Shown here one piece after another: positions 35,130 to 44,457 of a stretch of 64,000 nt of DNA. The stretch spans positions 62,001 to 126,000 of the forward strand of contig CAWCCX010000024.1 in the NCBI GenBank assembly GCA_963794155.1, given 5' to 3'. The translations under genes and the position numbers were made by a program. This DNA is from Roseiarcus sp963794155 (GTDB lineage Bacteria > Pseudomonadota > Alphaproteobacteria > Rhizobiales > Beijerinckiaceae). The notes beneath the pieces were generated by a model. The model was not told the origin of the DNA and made no database searches. It saw only the letters and a program-made list of their open reading frames with translations. The stretch's first letter is position 1; every line of letters begins with the position of its first letter.

Positions 35130-38125
35130 GCAGCGCCGCGGACGACGCGATTGCCCGCGGCGGCGAGCGTCCGGGGCGCCCTGCGCTCACCATCCGCGAC
35201 GTCGCGCGTCTCGCGGGCGTCTCCATCGGCACCGCCTCGAAGGCTCTGAACGCCAACGGACGCTTGAGCGCAGAGACGCGCGGCAGAGTTCTTCGCGTCG
35301 CAAGTGAGATCGGCTATCGGCCGAACGATCTGGCGCAGAGCCTGCACCGCGCACGCTCGATGACCGTCGGCATTCTCTCCAACGACAGCTTCGGGCGCTT
35401 CGCCTTTCCCATCGTCGAGGCGCTTGAGCGGCGCCTGTCCGATCACGGCATCGCCGTCTTCATGTGCAACGCCACCGACGACCCGTTACGCGAGCGGCGG
35501 CATATCGAGCAATTGCTTGGCAAGCGCGTCGATGGCCTCGTGGTCACCGCGCGACGGGCCGACAAGCGTGAGCCAATCGAGCCTGTGGCGCGCGGATTGC
35601 CGGTCGTCTACGTCTACTCGCAGGTCGAAAGCCTCGACGCCGTGTGCCTGCTTCCGGACGACAAGGGCGGAGCGGCGCTGGCGGTCAAACACCTCGCCGC
35701 GCTCGGCCGCAAGCGCATCTTTCATATCACCGGGCCTGAGCGCTTCGAGGCGGTGCGCCTGCGCGAGGCAGGGTATCGCGAGGCGCTCGCCCAAGCCGGG
35801 CTGGCCGCGCAGGCGGAAGAGTGTCTGGCCGGCGATTGGTCGGAAGCCTGGGGGCGCGAGGCGACCCAGCGCCTGTTCGAGCGCCGGCGGCCGCCGCCGG
35901 ACGCGCTCTTTTGCGGCAACGACCAGATCGCCCGCGGCGCGATCGAGGGACTGCGCGACCTGGGCCGCTCCGTGCCCGCCGAGGTCGCGGTCGTGGGCTT
36001 CGACAATTGGGAGGTCATGGCCAAGGGCGCCCGGCCGCCGCTCACCAGCGTCGACATGAATCTCGACGCGCTCGGGCGCGAGGCCAGCGCTCTGCTCCTC
36101 GAGATGATGGCGGGCCGCAGGCTCGCGGGCGTGCGTCGGATGCCCTGTTCCCTGGTGGTGAGAGAGTTCGTGCGGCGCGCTCACGAAACGAAGTTTGGCG
36201 GGAGAATTGAACGCATGACTCGTCGCGGCTATTCCCCGGTTCCGTTCGCGGAGGTCAAGCTGACTGGCCCTTTCTGGCGCGAGCGCCTCGAAACGGTGCT
36301 GACGCGCACCATCCCAAGTCAGCACGACAAGCTGGCGGAAGCCGGCATGCTTGAATCGCTGAAGCTGCCACAGCCGCCGCCCCCGCTCAGAATCCCACGC
36401 AACGGCCACGGCCTCAGCACGCAGATCTTCTGGGACTCGGACGTCGGCAAGTGGATCGAGGCGGCAAGCTACGCCCTCGCCCATCGGCGCGATGCCGACA
36501 TCGAAGCGAAAATCGACGCCATCGTAGACGACCTCGCGCGCGCGCAAGCGCCCGACGGCTATCTCAACTGCTGGTACAACGGGCGCGAGCCCGAGAAGCG
36601 CTGGACCAACCTGCGCGACAACCACGAGCTTTACAACGCCGGGCACCTGCTCGAGGGGGCGATCGCTTACTTTCGGGCCACGGGACGGCGCAAGTTGCTC
36701 AATGTCATGGAGCGTTACGTCGATCACATCGCCGCGGTCTTCGGCCGCGGGGCAGGGCAGAAGCGCGGCTATTGTGGGCATCAGGAGATCGAGCTGGCGC
36801 TGGTCAAACTCTACCGCCTGACCGGCGATCGGCGCCGGCTCGACCTCGCCGCCTATTTCATCGATGAGCGCGGCCGCGAGCCGCATTACTTCACCGAGGA
36901 GGCGCTGGCGCGCGGCGAGGACCCGAAGGACTTCTGGGCTGGCACCTACGAGTACAATCAGTCCCATATCCCGGTGCGCGAGCAGAAGCGGATGGTGGGG
37001 CACGCCGTGCGTGGCATGTACATGGCCTGCGCCATGGCCGACCTCGCGTTCGAACTCGGCGACGAGGCGCTGAAACGCGCCTGCGAGGCGCTGTGGCGCG
37101 ATGTGACGACGGCCCAGATGTATGTGACGGCCGGCCTCGGGCCGAAAGAGGCGAACGAAGGGTTCACCGAGCCCTACGACCTGCCGAACGAGACCGCCTA
37201 TGCCGAGACCTGCGCATCCGTCGCCCTCGCCTTCTGGGCGCATCGCATGCTGCATCTGGAGTTGGACGGGGGTTACGCCGACATAATGGAGCTTGCGCTC
37301 TACAACGGCGCCTTGAGCGGACTGTCGCGCGAGGGCGCCCACTACTTCTACACGAATCCGCTCGAGAGCCGCGGCCAGCATCGGCGCTGGGCCTGGCACC
37401 GCTGCCCGTGCTGCACGATGAACGTCTCGCGACTGGTTGCGTCGGTCGCCGGCTATGCGCTCTCGGCGAGCGAGGACGGCGTCGCCTTCCACCTCTATGG
37501 CGGCTTCGAAACGACTGTCGTTTTGGCTGGCGTGAAGGTCGCGCTCAGGGAGGCGAGCGCCTATCCCTGGTCGGGCGAGGCAAGGGTCGAGATCGATCCC
37601 GAGGCGCCGGCGATTTTCGATCTCAAGCTGCGCATTCCCGGCTGGGCGAAGGGCGCGACCGCAGCCGTCAACGGCGAGGCGATCGCGCTCAAGCCGGTGA
37701 ACGGCTACGCGAGCATCCGCCGACTATGGCGCAAGGGCGACGCCGTGACGCTCGACCTCAAGATGCCGGCCGAACGGCTCTACGCCCATCCGAACGTGCG
37801 CATGGACGTCGGGTGCGCCGCGCTCAGACGAGGCCCGTTGATCTATTGCGTCGAGGAGGCCGACAATCCCGGCGGACCGGTCCAGGCGCTCGCGCTGCCG
37901 CGCTCGGGCGCGCTCGACGCCGAATGGCGGAACGACCTCTTCGGCGGCGTCATGACGCTCAAGGCAAAGGCGAAACGGCTCGTTCCTGGCAAGGGCGCGG
38001 ACGCACTTTATTCGACCGAGCCTCCCGCGGCCGAGGATGTGGCGCTCATCGCGCTGCCCTATCATCTCTGGGCCAACCGCGCGGTCGGCTCGATGCAGGT
38101 GTGGGTCGCCGAACTCGACGTGTGA
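35126..38125 (+). CDS. LacI-family regulator and GH127 beta-L-arabinofuranosidase in one open frame
   Basis: One uninterrupted frame of 999 residues. Residues 1-345 are a complete LacI-type repressor: HTH LTIRDVARLAGVSIGTASKALN, hinge YRPNDLAQSLHRARSMTVGI, then a periplasmic-binding-like sensor with DALFCGNDQIARGAIEGLRDLG and a normal end LVVREFVRR. About twelve linker residues later GH127 begins (MTRRGYSPVPFAEVKLTGPF, residue 364). It is complete, with NLRDNHELYNAGHLLEGA, the Glu and Cys of AYAETCASVA, and the zinc-Cys/nucleophile motif HRCPCCTMN near residue 760. GH127 enzymes cleave beta-L-arabinofuranosides with a zinc-bound Cys nucleophile. GH127 could also start alone at ATG 36215 behind GGGAG. 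A single extra base in the LacI tail would have hidden an original TGA at 36216 (ATGA overlap). Confidence 0.85.
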   Translation: MSSAADDAIARGGERPGRPALTIRDVARLAGVSIGTASKALNANGRLSAETRGRVLRVASEIGYRPNDLAQSLHRARSMTVGILSNDSFGRFAFPIVEALERRLSDHGIAVFMCNATDDPLRERRHIEQLLGKRVDGLVVTARRADKREPIEPVARGLPVVYVYSQVESLDAVCLLPDDKGGAALAVKHLAALGRKRIFHITGPERFEAVRLREAGYREALAQAGLAAQAEECLAGDWSEAWGREATQRLFERRRPPPDALFCGNDQIARGAIEGLRDLGRSVPAEVAVVGFDNWEVMAKGARPPLTSVDMNLDALGREASALLLEMMAGRRLAGVRRMPCSLVVREFVRRAHETKFGGRIERMTRRGYSPVPFAEVKLTGPFWRERLETVLTRTIPSQHDKLAEAGMLESLKLPQPPPPLRIPRNGHGLSTQIFWDSDVGKWIEAASYALAHRRDADIEAKIDAIVDDLARAQAPDGYLNCWYNGREPEKRWTNLRDNHELYNAGHLLEGAIAYFRATGRRKLLNVMERYVDHIAAVFGRGAGQKRGYCGHQEIELALVKLYRLTGDRRRLDLAAYFIDERGREPHYFTEEALARGEDPKDFWAGTYEYNQSHIPVREQKRMVGHAVRGMYMACAMADLAFELGDEALKRACEALWRDVTTAQMYVTAGLGPKEANEGFTEPYDLPNETAYAETCASVALAFWAHRMLHLELDGGYADIMELALYNGALSGLSREGAHYFYTNPLESRGQHRRWAWHRCPCCTMNVSRLVASVAGYALSASEDGVAFHLYGGFETTVVLAGVKVALREASAYPWSGEARVEIDPEAPAIFDLKLRIPGWAKGATAAVNGEAIALKPVNGYASIRRLWRKGDAVTLDLKMPAERLYAHPNVRMDVGCAALRRGPLIYCVEEADNPGGPVQALALPRSGALDAEWRNDLFGGVMTLKAKAKRLVPGKGADALYSTEPPAAEDVALIALPYHLWANRAVGSMQVWVAELDV

Positions 38126-38147
38126 GCGCAGCGCGGACATGATGGCT

Positions 38148-40874
38148 CTAGCTGTTCAAGGAGCGATAGCGGAACCTCTTCACGCCCATGACCCTGCTTT
38201 CGAGAAATCGATCGCTCTCTCGGTAGGAGATCGCATCGTCCAGGTGGAACTCGACCAGAGATACGCCGCGAAACCTTGCGGATTCGGTCGGTATTTGAAC
38301 GGTCAAAATCGTATCGTCGGTCGATAGGCGGAAATTCTGGATCGGTCCGTCATCGACGCATATTCCGATCGTCATCGGGCTTGTTGCGCTGGCCCTAGGA
38401 ACGGCGAGGTGAAGCTGCAGTTCTATGCGAAGACACCGCGAGGGCTCCTCGGGATAGGGCAACATCAGAACGCACTTGCTTTCGCGGCTCCAGATCACCC
38501 ATTCCAAGGGGCTGCCCCATCCGGTCAAGAAGAATTTGCTCGGATAACCATCCGCGAAGCTCTCCGAGACCCATATCCATCCGTCTCCGCCGAACCCGCG
38601 CTGAACTGCGCCCTCGATAACGATATGCTCTTCGTCGATGACTTTTTGCCGCTCCGCAGCCTTGTCGCGGATGAGGTCGATTTGTCGCCCGTTCTCCTCC
38701 TCGATGAGCGCAAGCCTGGGGTCGACGGCATGGTTCCGCCGTTGCGTCGTCTCGAGACCCTCTACGGAAGCCGCCGAGCGCAAACGGGACGGAACGCCGG
38801 CAGACTGCGGTCCGGTCTTGCGCAGTGAGCACGCGTAGACCGGAACGGGCTGTGTCTTATCGTCATTGAAGCCGATTCGAGCCGCCGAGAGCGACTGGCG
38901 CAGGTCCAAACCTGCCGACTCGCCGGCCGCCGCAAACACAAGTTGGCCGCCAGGTTTGAGAACGCGAAAGATTTCGCGGAGCGCGAACGGGGCGATATCG
39001 GCTTCCAATTCGTGCGAGACCCAGATCGCGGCGTCGATCGACGCTGACGCTCTCGGAAGGTTGATCGAGGAACCATATTCAAACCGGCCGCGGGCGCGGT
39101 CATGGGTCTCCGAGAGAAGCGGCTTCTCGGCGGATATGATCACGTCGCTTCCATCGAGGACCCCATCGGGCAGTTCCGAGCCGATATCGGAGGGCGGATC
39201 GTCGAAGATGAGCAGAGCCCGATTTGCCGCGTCGCCGCCGAGGAGGGTCCGCGCCATCGCGACCGTTTCGCCCAACCGCATCGGCGAGGATCGGGTTTCC
39301 GCCGCGATCAGCTCCGCGGAGAGGCTTTCCGATTCCGCGATGATCTTTTTCGCGGCGTCCGCCACGGCGCTCGGGGAGTGTCCGCTCATGCATTCTGGCC
39401 CGCTCGTATGCCGCGGACACTCGACGAGCCAGGTCTTGGTGACGAACCAGCAGGCTTTGCAGCCCGACGTCTCCAAGTTGATGTTTTGTGGATAGCCAAA
39501 AAACTCGGCCGGCGTCGGGCCGAAGAGAACCACGCACCGGCCATGAACGGAGTGGGCCAGATGAACAAGGCCTCCTTCAGTATCAATGTGGCATAAGCCA
39601 TGCTTTATCAGAAGGGCCGTCTCCTCGAGAGTCGTCTGTCCATTGAGGCAATGCGTGACGCCTTCTATCTTCTCTTCTTCAACGATGCCGAGTTGAATGA
39701 CCTCGACGCCTTCGCTTCGAAGGAGCGAGACAATCCGTCCCCACTGCGGCAGCGAAAGATTCTTGGTCGAGCTATAGTCGGTCTTCCTTGTCCTGGTTGG
39801 CAGGAGTTTCGAATCGAAGCCGTGATGGACGGTGACGTAAGGCTTCGCCAGGAGCCTCGCGAGAACTCGAAGCGATTGCTTGCTCGGAAAAAAGGGTATC
39901 TCGTTCAGATTCCGGCGAGGCAAGTCGGAGGTTTCAAGACTTACGTTCATGGCTGACAGGCCAAGGCGGGCTGTTTCCCGAGAAAATGCGGAATTAAAAT
40001 AAGGCCACCCCGCAGTTGTGCAATATCTGTCCAACATCGCTCTTAGGCTGGATCCAAACTCGATAGACTGAATATCTTTAGGTGAGATTCTCGACCCTCT
40101 GGGGATGACATACTGGACGTTATATTTCCACGTTATGATCAGATCGAAGACGGGTATATTACGAAGACGATCGACCAAGCCGAATACATGCTCTGTCACT
40201 GGGACGAGAGCATCGAATACGTAAGGATTGTGAGCTACGACTTCGCCGACGTTACTTTGGGCGGCGATTATGAACACATCACAGGCAAAACGTTCCGAGA
40301 CGGGTCCAACAAGGTGAGTGGACTCCAAAAGGTCGCCGGTCCCCCCGCTAACCACCAGAGCCACCTGAATCCGATCCTTTCGATACCGCAACGGCTTGCG
40401 CAGAGCAGGATCGTTCTCGGCAAACCAGCGGGTCCAAGCGTAGAGTTCCCGGACTTTTGGCAGGTGCCAGCCGGCCCCGTACGCGGCTTCTCCCGCGGCG
40501 GGTTTTTTCCGGGACCTGAAGAGTTGCTTGACCCGGCGGCGAATGTAACGTTCGGCTGCTTTCGGCCAGTTCTGCAAGCCCCCAACCCGAGCCTGTTGTT
40601 CGCGCACCTGTTCTTGGAGTCGTTCCAGGTGATTGCGAAGTGCCGTGAACGTGCCGTGGCGAACGCCAATGAGCCGGTCCTGCCTGTTCTTTAGTTCAGC
40701 TTCCGCTTCATCGAGAACTTCCTTTATTCTTTTACTTTCCATCTGCAGCAATTGCCGGCGGATGAGAAAATCCTTCAACTCCGCATCGGTCGCGAACCCG
40801 GGATGATCCCCTTGTCTCTCGTTTCTTTGGACGGCACCGGAGGAAACCGCGTCCGGTTTGAGTTCCTCGTTCAT
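38148..40874 (-). CDS. Multidomain glycosyltransferase: coiled coil, GT9, methyltransferase-like, C-terminal beta domain
   Basis: A 908-residue protein. Residues about 30-110 form a charged coiled coil (RRQLLQMESKRIKEVLDEAE). Residues about 170-500 are a heptosyltransferase-like GT9 fold: VVSGGTGDLLESTHLVGPVSE, VTVHHGFDSK, GLCHIDTEGGLVHLAHSV, VVLFGPTPAEFFGY and a Cys-rich tail typical of GT9. Residues about 590-670 look like a degenerate SAM-methyltransferase (DAAIWVSHELEAD, REIFRVLKPGGQLVFAA). The last 130 residues are a beta-rich domain of the type attached to glycan enzymes. It lies downstream of hldD, consistent with transfer of heptose or a related sugar to LPS or another glycan on the cytoplasmic side. 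It is convergent with GH127. Confidence 0.8.
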   Translation of the reverse strand: MNEELKPDAVSSGAVQRNERQGDHPGFATDAELKDFLIRRQLLQMESKRIKEVLDEAEAELKNRQDRLIGVRHGTFTALRNHLERLQEQVREQQARVGGLQNWPKAAERYIRRRVKQLFRSRKKPAAGEAAYGAGWHLPKVRELYAWTRWFAENDPALRKPLRYRKDRIQVALVVSGGTGDLLESTHLVGPVSERFACDVFIIAAQSNVGEVVAHNPYVFDALVPVTEHVFGLVDRLRNIPVFDLIITWKYNVQYVIPRGSRISPKDIQSIEFGSSLRAMLDRYCTTAGWPYFNSAFSRETARLGLSAMNVSLETSDLPRRNLNEIPFFPSKQSLRVLARLLAKPYVTVHHGFDSKLLPTRTRKTDYSSTKNLSLPQWGRIVSLLRSEGVEVIQLGIVEEEKIEGVTHCLNGQTTLEETALLIKHGLCHIDTEGGLVHLAHSVHGRCVVLFGPTPAEFFGYPQNINLETSGCKACWFVTKTWLVECPRHTSGPECMSGHSPSAVADAAKKIIAESESLSAELIAAETRSSPMRLGETVAMARTLLGGDAANRALLIFDDPPSDIGSELPDGVLDGSDVIISAEKPLLSETHDRARGRFEYGSSINLPRASASIDAAIWVSHELEADIAPFALREIFRVLKPGGQLVFAAAGESAGLDLRQSLSAARIGFNDDKTQPVPVYACSLRKTGPQSAGVPSRLRSAASVEGLETTQRRNHAVDPRLALIEEENGRQIDLIRDKAAERQKVIDEEHIVIEGAVQRGFGGDGWIWVSESFADGYPSKFFLTGWGSPLEWVIWSRESKCVLMLPYPEEPSRCLRIELQLHLAVPRASATSPMTIGICVDDGPIQNFRLSTDDTILTVQIPTESARFRGVSLVEFHLDDAISYRESDRFLESRVMGVKRFRYRSLNS

Positions 40875-40959
40875 GGCGACAGGTCGCTCTCAAGTCCAAT
40901 CTCGGACCGGCTGCGGTTTGGGCGATCGTTTGCGCGGATCGGGAGCGACACTGGAAGTC

Positions 40960-41949
40960 TCATCGATAGGCGTCCGCAGTCTCGAGGTGGTTCCTCAGAT
41001 AGAGCCTGAGGCCATCTTCAAGACGGGTGGATGGCGAGGCGTAGCCGACCAATCGCAGCTTTTCGATGCTTCCACATGTATAATACTGATATTTTCCCCG
41101 TAACGCGGGCGGGAGATCGATGAACTCAACGTTAGGGGCGACGCCCATTTCCGCAAACATGATCTTCGCCATTTCCAGGAACGATCTCGCTGTTCCCGAA
41201 CCGACATTGTAGAGGCCGGAGTGCGCGCCCGGTTCCTGAAGCGCCCACAGCGCCGCTCGGACACAGTCGCCGACCCAGACAAAATCACGCAACTGGCCGC
41301 CGTCAGGAAACTCGGGGTTCTCGGAACGGAACAGACGAGCCCGACCGGTTTCGCGAATCTGCGCATGCAACTGAGCGGCGACCGAGCGCTGACCGCCCTT
41401 GTGGTATTCGTTTGGCCCATAAACGTTAAAGAATTTGAGACCGGCCCAGCGTGGAGGACAGGGAGCGCCGGTCGCAACCGCATGCTGGACCCAGCGGTCG
41501 AACAAGGCCTTGCTCCACCCATAAGCATTGAGCGGCCGCAGCCGGCTGAGGTAGTCGGCGTCGAAACGGTCGAGAAAGCCCTCCCGACCGTCACCGTAGG
41601 TCGCCGCGGATGATGCGTAGACCAGCGGGACTTTCGCCTGTGAGCACCAGATCCAGAGATCGATTGAGAGTCGAATGTTGTTGTGTACGATCGCGTCGAT
41701 GTCCACCTCGGTTGTCGTAGAGATTGCTCCCATATGGAAGACGCCGGCAATCTTTTCGCGATTGGCGTCCAAGAACGTTCCAGTCGCTTCGGGTGGAATG
41801 ATGTCGATGAGGCGCCGCTTGGCGATGTTGCGCCATTTGAAGTCGCTTGCGCCCAGCCAGTCGCTGACGACGATGTCAGCGCCTTGTTGATCCAGGGCGG
41901 CGGCGATGTTGGAGCCGATGAAGCCTGCTCCGCCCGTGATCACGTACAC
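40960..41949 (-). CDS. hldD: ADP-L-glycero-D-manno-heptose 6-epimerase
   Basis: A 329-residue SDR epimerase making the L,D-form of ADP-heptose for LPS core. NADP-binding TGGAGFIGSNIAAAL at residue 5, the loop SDWLGASDFKWRNIAKRRLIDII, VFHMGAISTTTE, active-site YGWSK near residue 140, LKFFNVYGPNEYHKG and RDFVWVGDC, all characteristic of HldD. The start is GTG at 41949 behind GGAGG. The partner enzyme HldE is encoded at 52540, so the window holds two of the steps to ADP-heptose. Confidence 0.96.
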   Translation of the reverse strand: MYVITGGAGFIGSNIAAALDQQGADIVVSDWLGASDFKWRNIAKRRLIDIIPPEATGTFLDANREKIAGVFHMGAISTTTEVDIDAIVHNNIRLSIDLWIWCSQAKVPLVYASSAATYGDGREGFLDRFDADYLSRLRPLNAYGWSKALFDRWVQHAVATGAPCPPRWAGLKFFNVYGPNEYHKGGQRSVAAQLHAQIRETGRARLFRSENPEFPDGGQLRDFVWVGDCVRAALWALQEPGAHSGLYNVGSGTARSFLEMAKIMFAEMGVAPNVEFIDLPPALRGKYQYYTCGSIEKLRLVGYASPSTRLEDGLRLYLRNHLETADAYR

Positions 41950-42529
41950 GCTCCGCCTCCGTCAATCAGCCCCGTACGCGCGGCCATGATCAGCTTGACG
42001 GGAAACCCTAAGGAACGCTTGGGCGCGGCCCTTTCGCTCATCGGCCTCCACCGGCATTTTGCGCGCGTCGTTGCGCCGTCGGCCCGCGTCATCGGAACCA
42101 GGATGACATTGCCTCCCTACGATCGGATCCCGATCCGCGCCAACGATGGCTTCGAGGGTCAAATCCGCCTTCTAATAAGATAACTCGGGGTTAGCAATTC
42201 GATGGGCCGCCGACCCGCTGGGGCAACCGAGTCGTCGTCGAGCAACGACGCGAGGTTTGGCTCCCAGACTTCTCCAAACGCCAGCGAGGCTATCGAGACT
42301 GCATTCGCCTCCGTAACGGCAACGAAGCCATCTCAACGCTACGGAACCCTCGACGAAGCTTGGCAAAAATGCGAGACATTGCCGCAGAGAAACGCCGAGG
42401 GAGTCCGGTCCCTGGCGACCTCGACCAGCGGGAGGCGGTTGAAGCCGTTGTTCTCGGCCCGTCTGGTCCAGCGTAAGGGCGAGCTCGGCTTGAGGTTCAT
42501 ATACAAATGTCGGTTGTTAGGTCCCCAAT
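41950..42529. other. Non-coding or unrecognised stretch between hldD and a membrane glycosyltransferase
   Basis: About 580 bp without a frame I can support on either strand. The divergent genes around it imply that promoters for both lie here. No repeat or clear hairpin was noticed. Confidence 0.4.
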
Positions 42530-44336
42530 TTGAAAAAATCTTCCACCAGAGACGAAATTGTCCAGACCGTGGAAGCGTGGGACAAGCTGGACGTTGCCGC
42601 GGCAGTCAAGCGTGCTGCCTGGCAAATGGCCTACACGGCGCGCGCGGCGTCCCGCCTAGTCGCGATGCCGCGCCAGAAGCGCGCGTCGGACCTTATCGGG
42701 TTGGGCTCAGCGGTGTTTTCTCTGGCTCTCGTGCTTTGCCTTGTTGGCTGCGCCTTCGATATCTATGCGGTGGCGAGACAGAATTGGCAGAATTCAGAAC
42801 TCAGTTCAGGGATTCATGGAGGCACAGTCGATCCTTCATGGAAATATACTGTTGAACGGATGGCACCTTACCAGAGATAACTACGTATTCACCGATGCGC
42901 CGTTCTTCATCGCCTACGAGACGCTCTTCGGAGCGCGACCAGAGGCATTGGCGGTGGTCCCATCCGTCATCTACGTCCTCATTGTCGTCGCCTGCCTTGC
43001 CGCCTCGCTCAGCTCTGTGAAGCCGTCCCGCCACAACGTCGTCGCGTTGGCGACCGTCGTGCTCCTCGTTGGCCTTCCATCCTTGCGTACGCCCTCGACC
43101 GATCCGCTGGCGCCGGCCGCCCCCCTCTTACTGGCGGACTTCCACGCCGCCAGTATCCTTTTCTCGTTGGTTGCGTTCATCCTGCTCGCTGTCCTGGCCC
43201 GGGCGGCCAACATCCGCGATCGTCCTTTGATTGCGTCGCTCCTCGGCCTCATTTGCTTCATCGCTGTCGCGAGCGATCCGTTTACCGTGGCGTTCGCGTT
43301 CGGGCCGGCAGTTCTCGTTCTGCTGGGCGACGTCGCGCTTTCCGGAGGCAACCGCAAAGAAATTGGCCTCGCCGCAATTGTTGCCGTCCCGTCGGTCCTT
43401 GGAATCATCATCCCCGAGCTTGTTCCCCAACTCGGTGGGTTCGAGACCGAGCACATCATCAGTCTTGGCTTTGTGGCGCCCGAAAATCTAGGAACCAATA
43501 TTGAGGCTCTCTTTTTTGGCCTTTTCTACAGCGCTGACGCAGATATATTCGGGAAAGATCCACTTAACGCTGAGACAATTGCCCACTTGGCTAGGCTCTC
43601 CGGCTGGCTGCTCGGCGCGGTCTGCGTGGTTTGGAATTTCCCGCAGCTCCAACGCCATTGGAAGAGATTTCTACTCGATCGACTTCTCCTCGCCTCTATC
43701 TTGGCTCTGATCCTCGCATGCTTGTTGAGCCAACAGTTTTCTCTTGACCTGACAAGGGATGTTTTTCAGGGCGGCAGAGGCAGGATATACATCTCCCCCG
43801 CCATTATCCTAGGCGCGGTTCTGGTCGCGCGAGCAATCCCTCATACAGGTGCGTGGCCGCCCTTAAGAAGGCTCCGCATCGCCGCCCAAGGCGCGCTGGT
43901 GGCCATCGCGGCAGGCTTGCTCATCGCGCAGTCCGCGACGATGCTGAGGCTGGCGTCCTCCCCGGCTTGGGTGGCTGCCAATCCGTACCTGGAAGTCGGC
44001 CGCTGGCTTGAGGCGAGGGGCCTCACTCAAGGTGTCGGCGGGTATTTTGACTCTACGATCATCCGCGCGCTTACACGCGGAAAAGTCAATGTAAATGCCC
44101 TAATCGTTTCAGAGGATGGCCGGCTGGAGCCCTTTGTGTTTGACACCGATGCCCATTTTTACCACGGGACCGCGGCCCCGATGTTTGCCATCTGGCGTAC
44201 CGGCGATGATCCTTTCGACTGGTATCATGTGAATGCCGAGACCGTGGCGGCGACATATGGTTCTCCAGCGCGCATCGAGCAGGCGCCAGGAGGATTCACG
44301 GTTGAAATCCTGCATGAACCTCCACCGGCTCAATAG
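42530..44336 (+). pseudogene. Polytopic membrane glycosyltransferase-like protein (GT-C type), frameshifted
   Basis: Two frames join to one protein of about 600 residues. The first (TTG at 42530) has a basic N-terminus and a helix LIGLGSAVFSLALVLCLVGCAFDIYAV, ending in ARQNWQNSE. The second continues in the +1 frame with FMEAQSILHGNILLNGWHLT, RDNYVFTDAPFFIAYETLFG and about nine more hydrophobic helices to 44336. The order helix, then a short MEAQSIL..G..LL.GW.L..DN..FTD segment, is usual for GT-C-type sugar transferases of the dolichyl-phosphate-mannose type. One base too many lies between about 42795 and 42815. Substrate unknown; the LPS setting suggests transfer to a lipid-linked glycan. 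Confidence 0.7.
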
Positions 44337-44457
44337 TCCTTCGTAAAACCCAGGCCCTGTCACGGAACCTGCGGCTGTCGGCCGGAGCGTGACCAGGGGG
44401 TCCGCCAAGTATTCGGTCAGCCGACGATCGAAGGCGCCCGCCCTGCCAACCGGGCGC

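Noticed and set aside
35486..37492. Long minus-strand frame of about 670 codons opposite LacI-GH127
   Set aside because: Shadow of a well-supported gene, no binding site, no recognisable motif.
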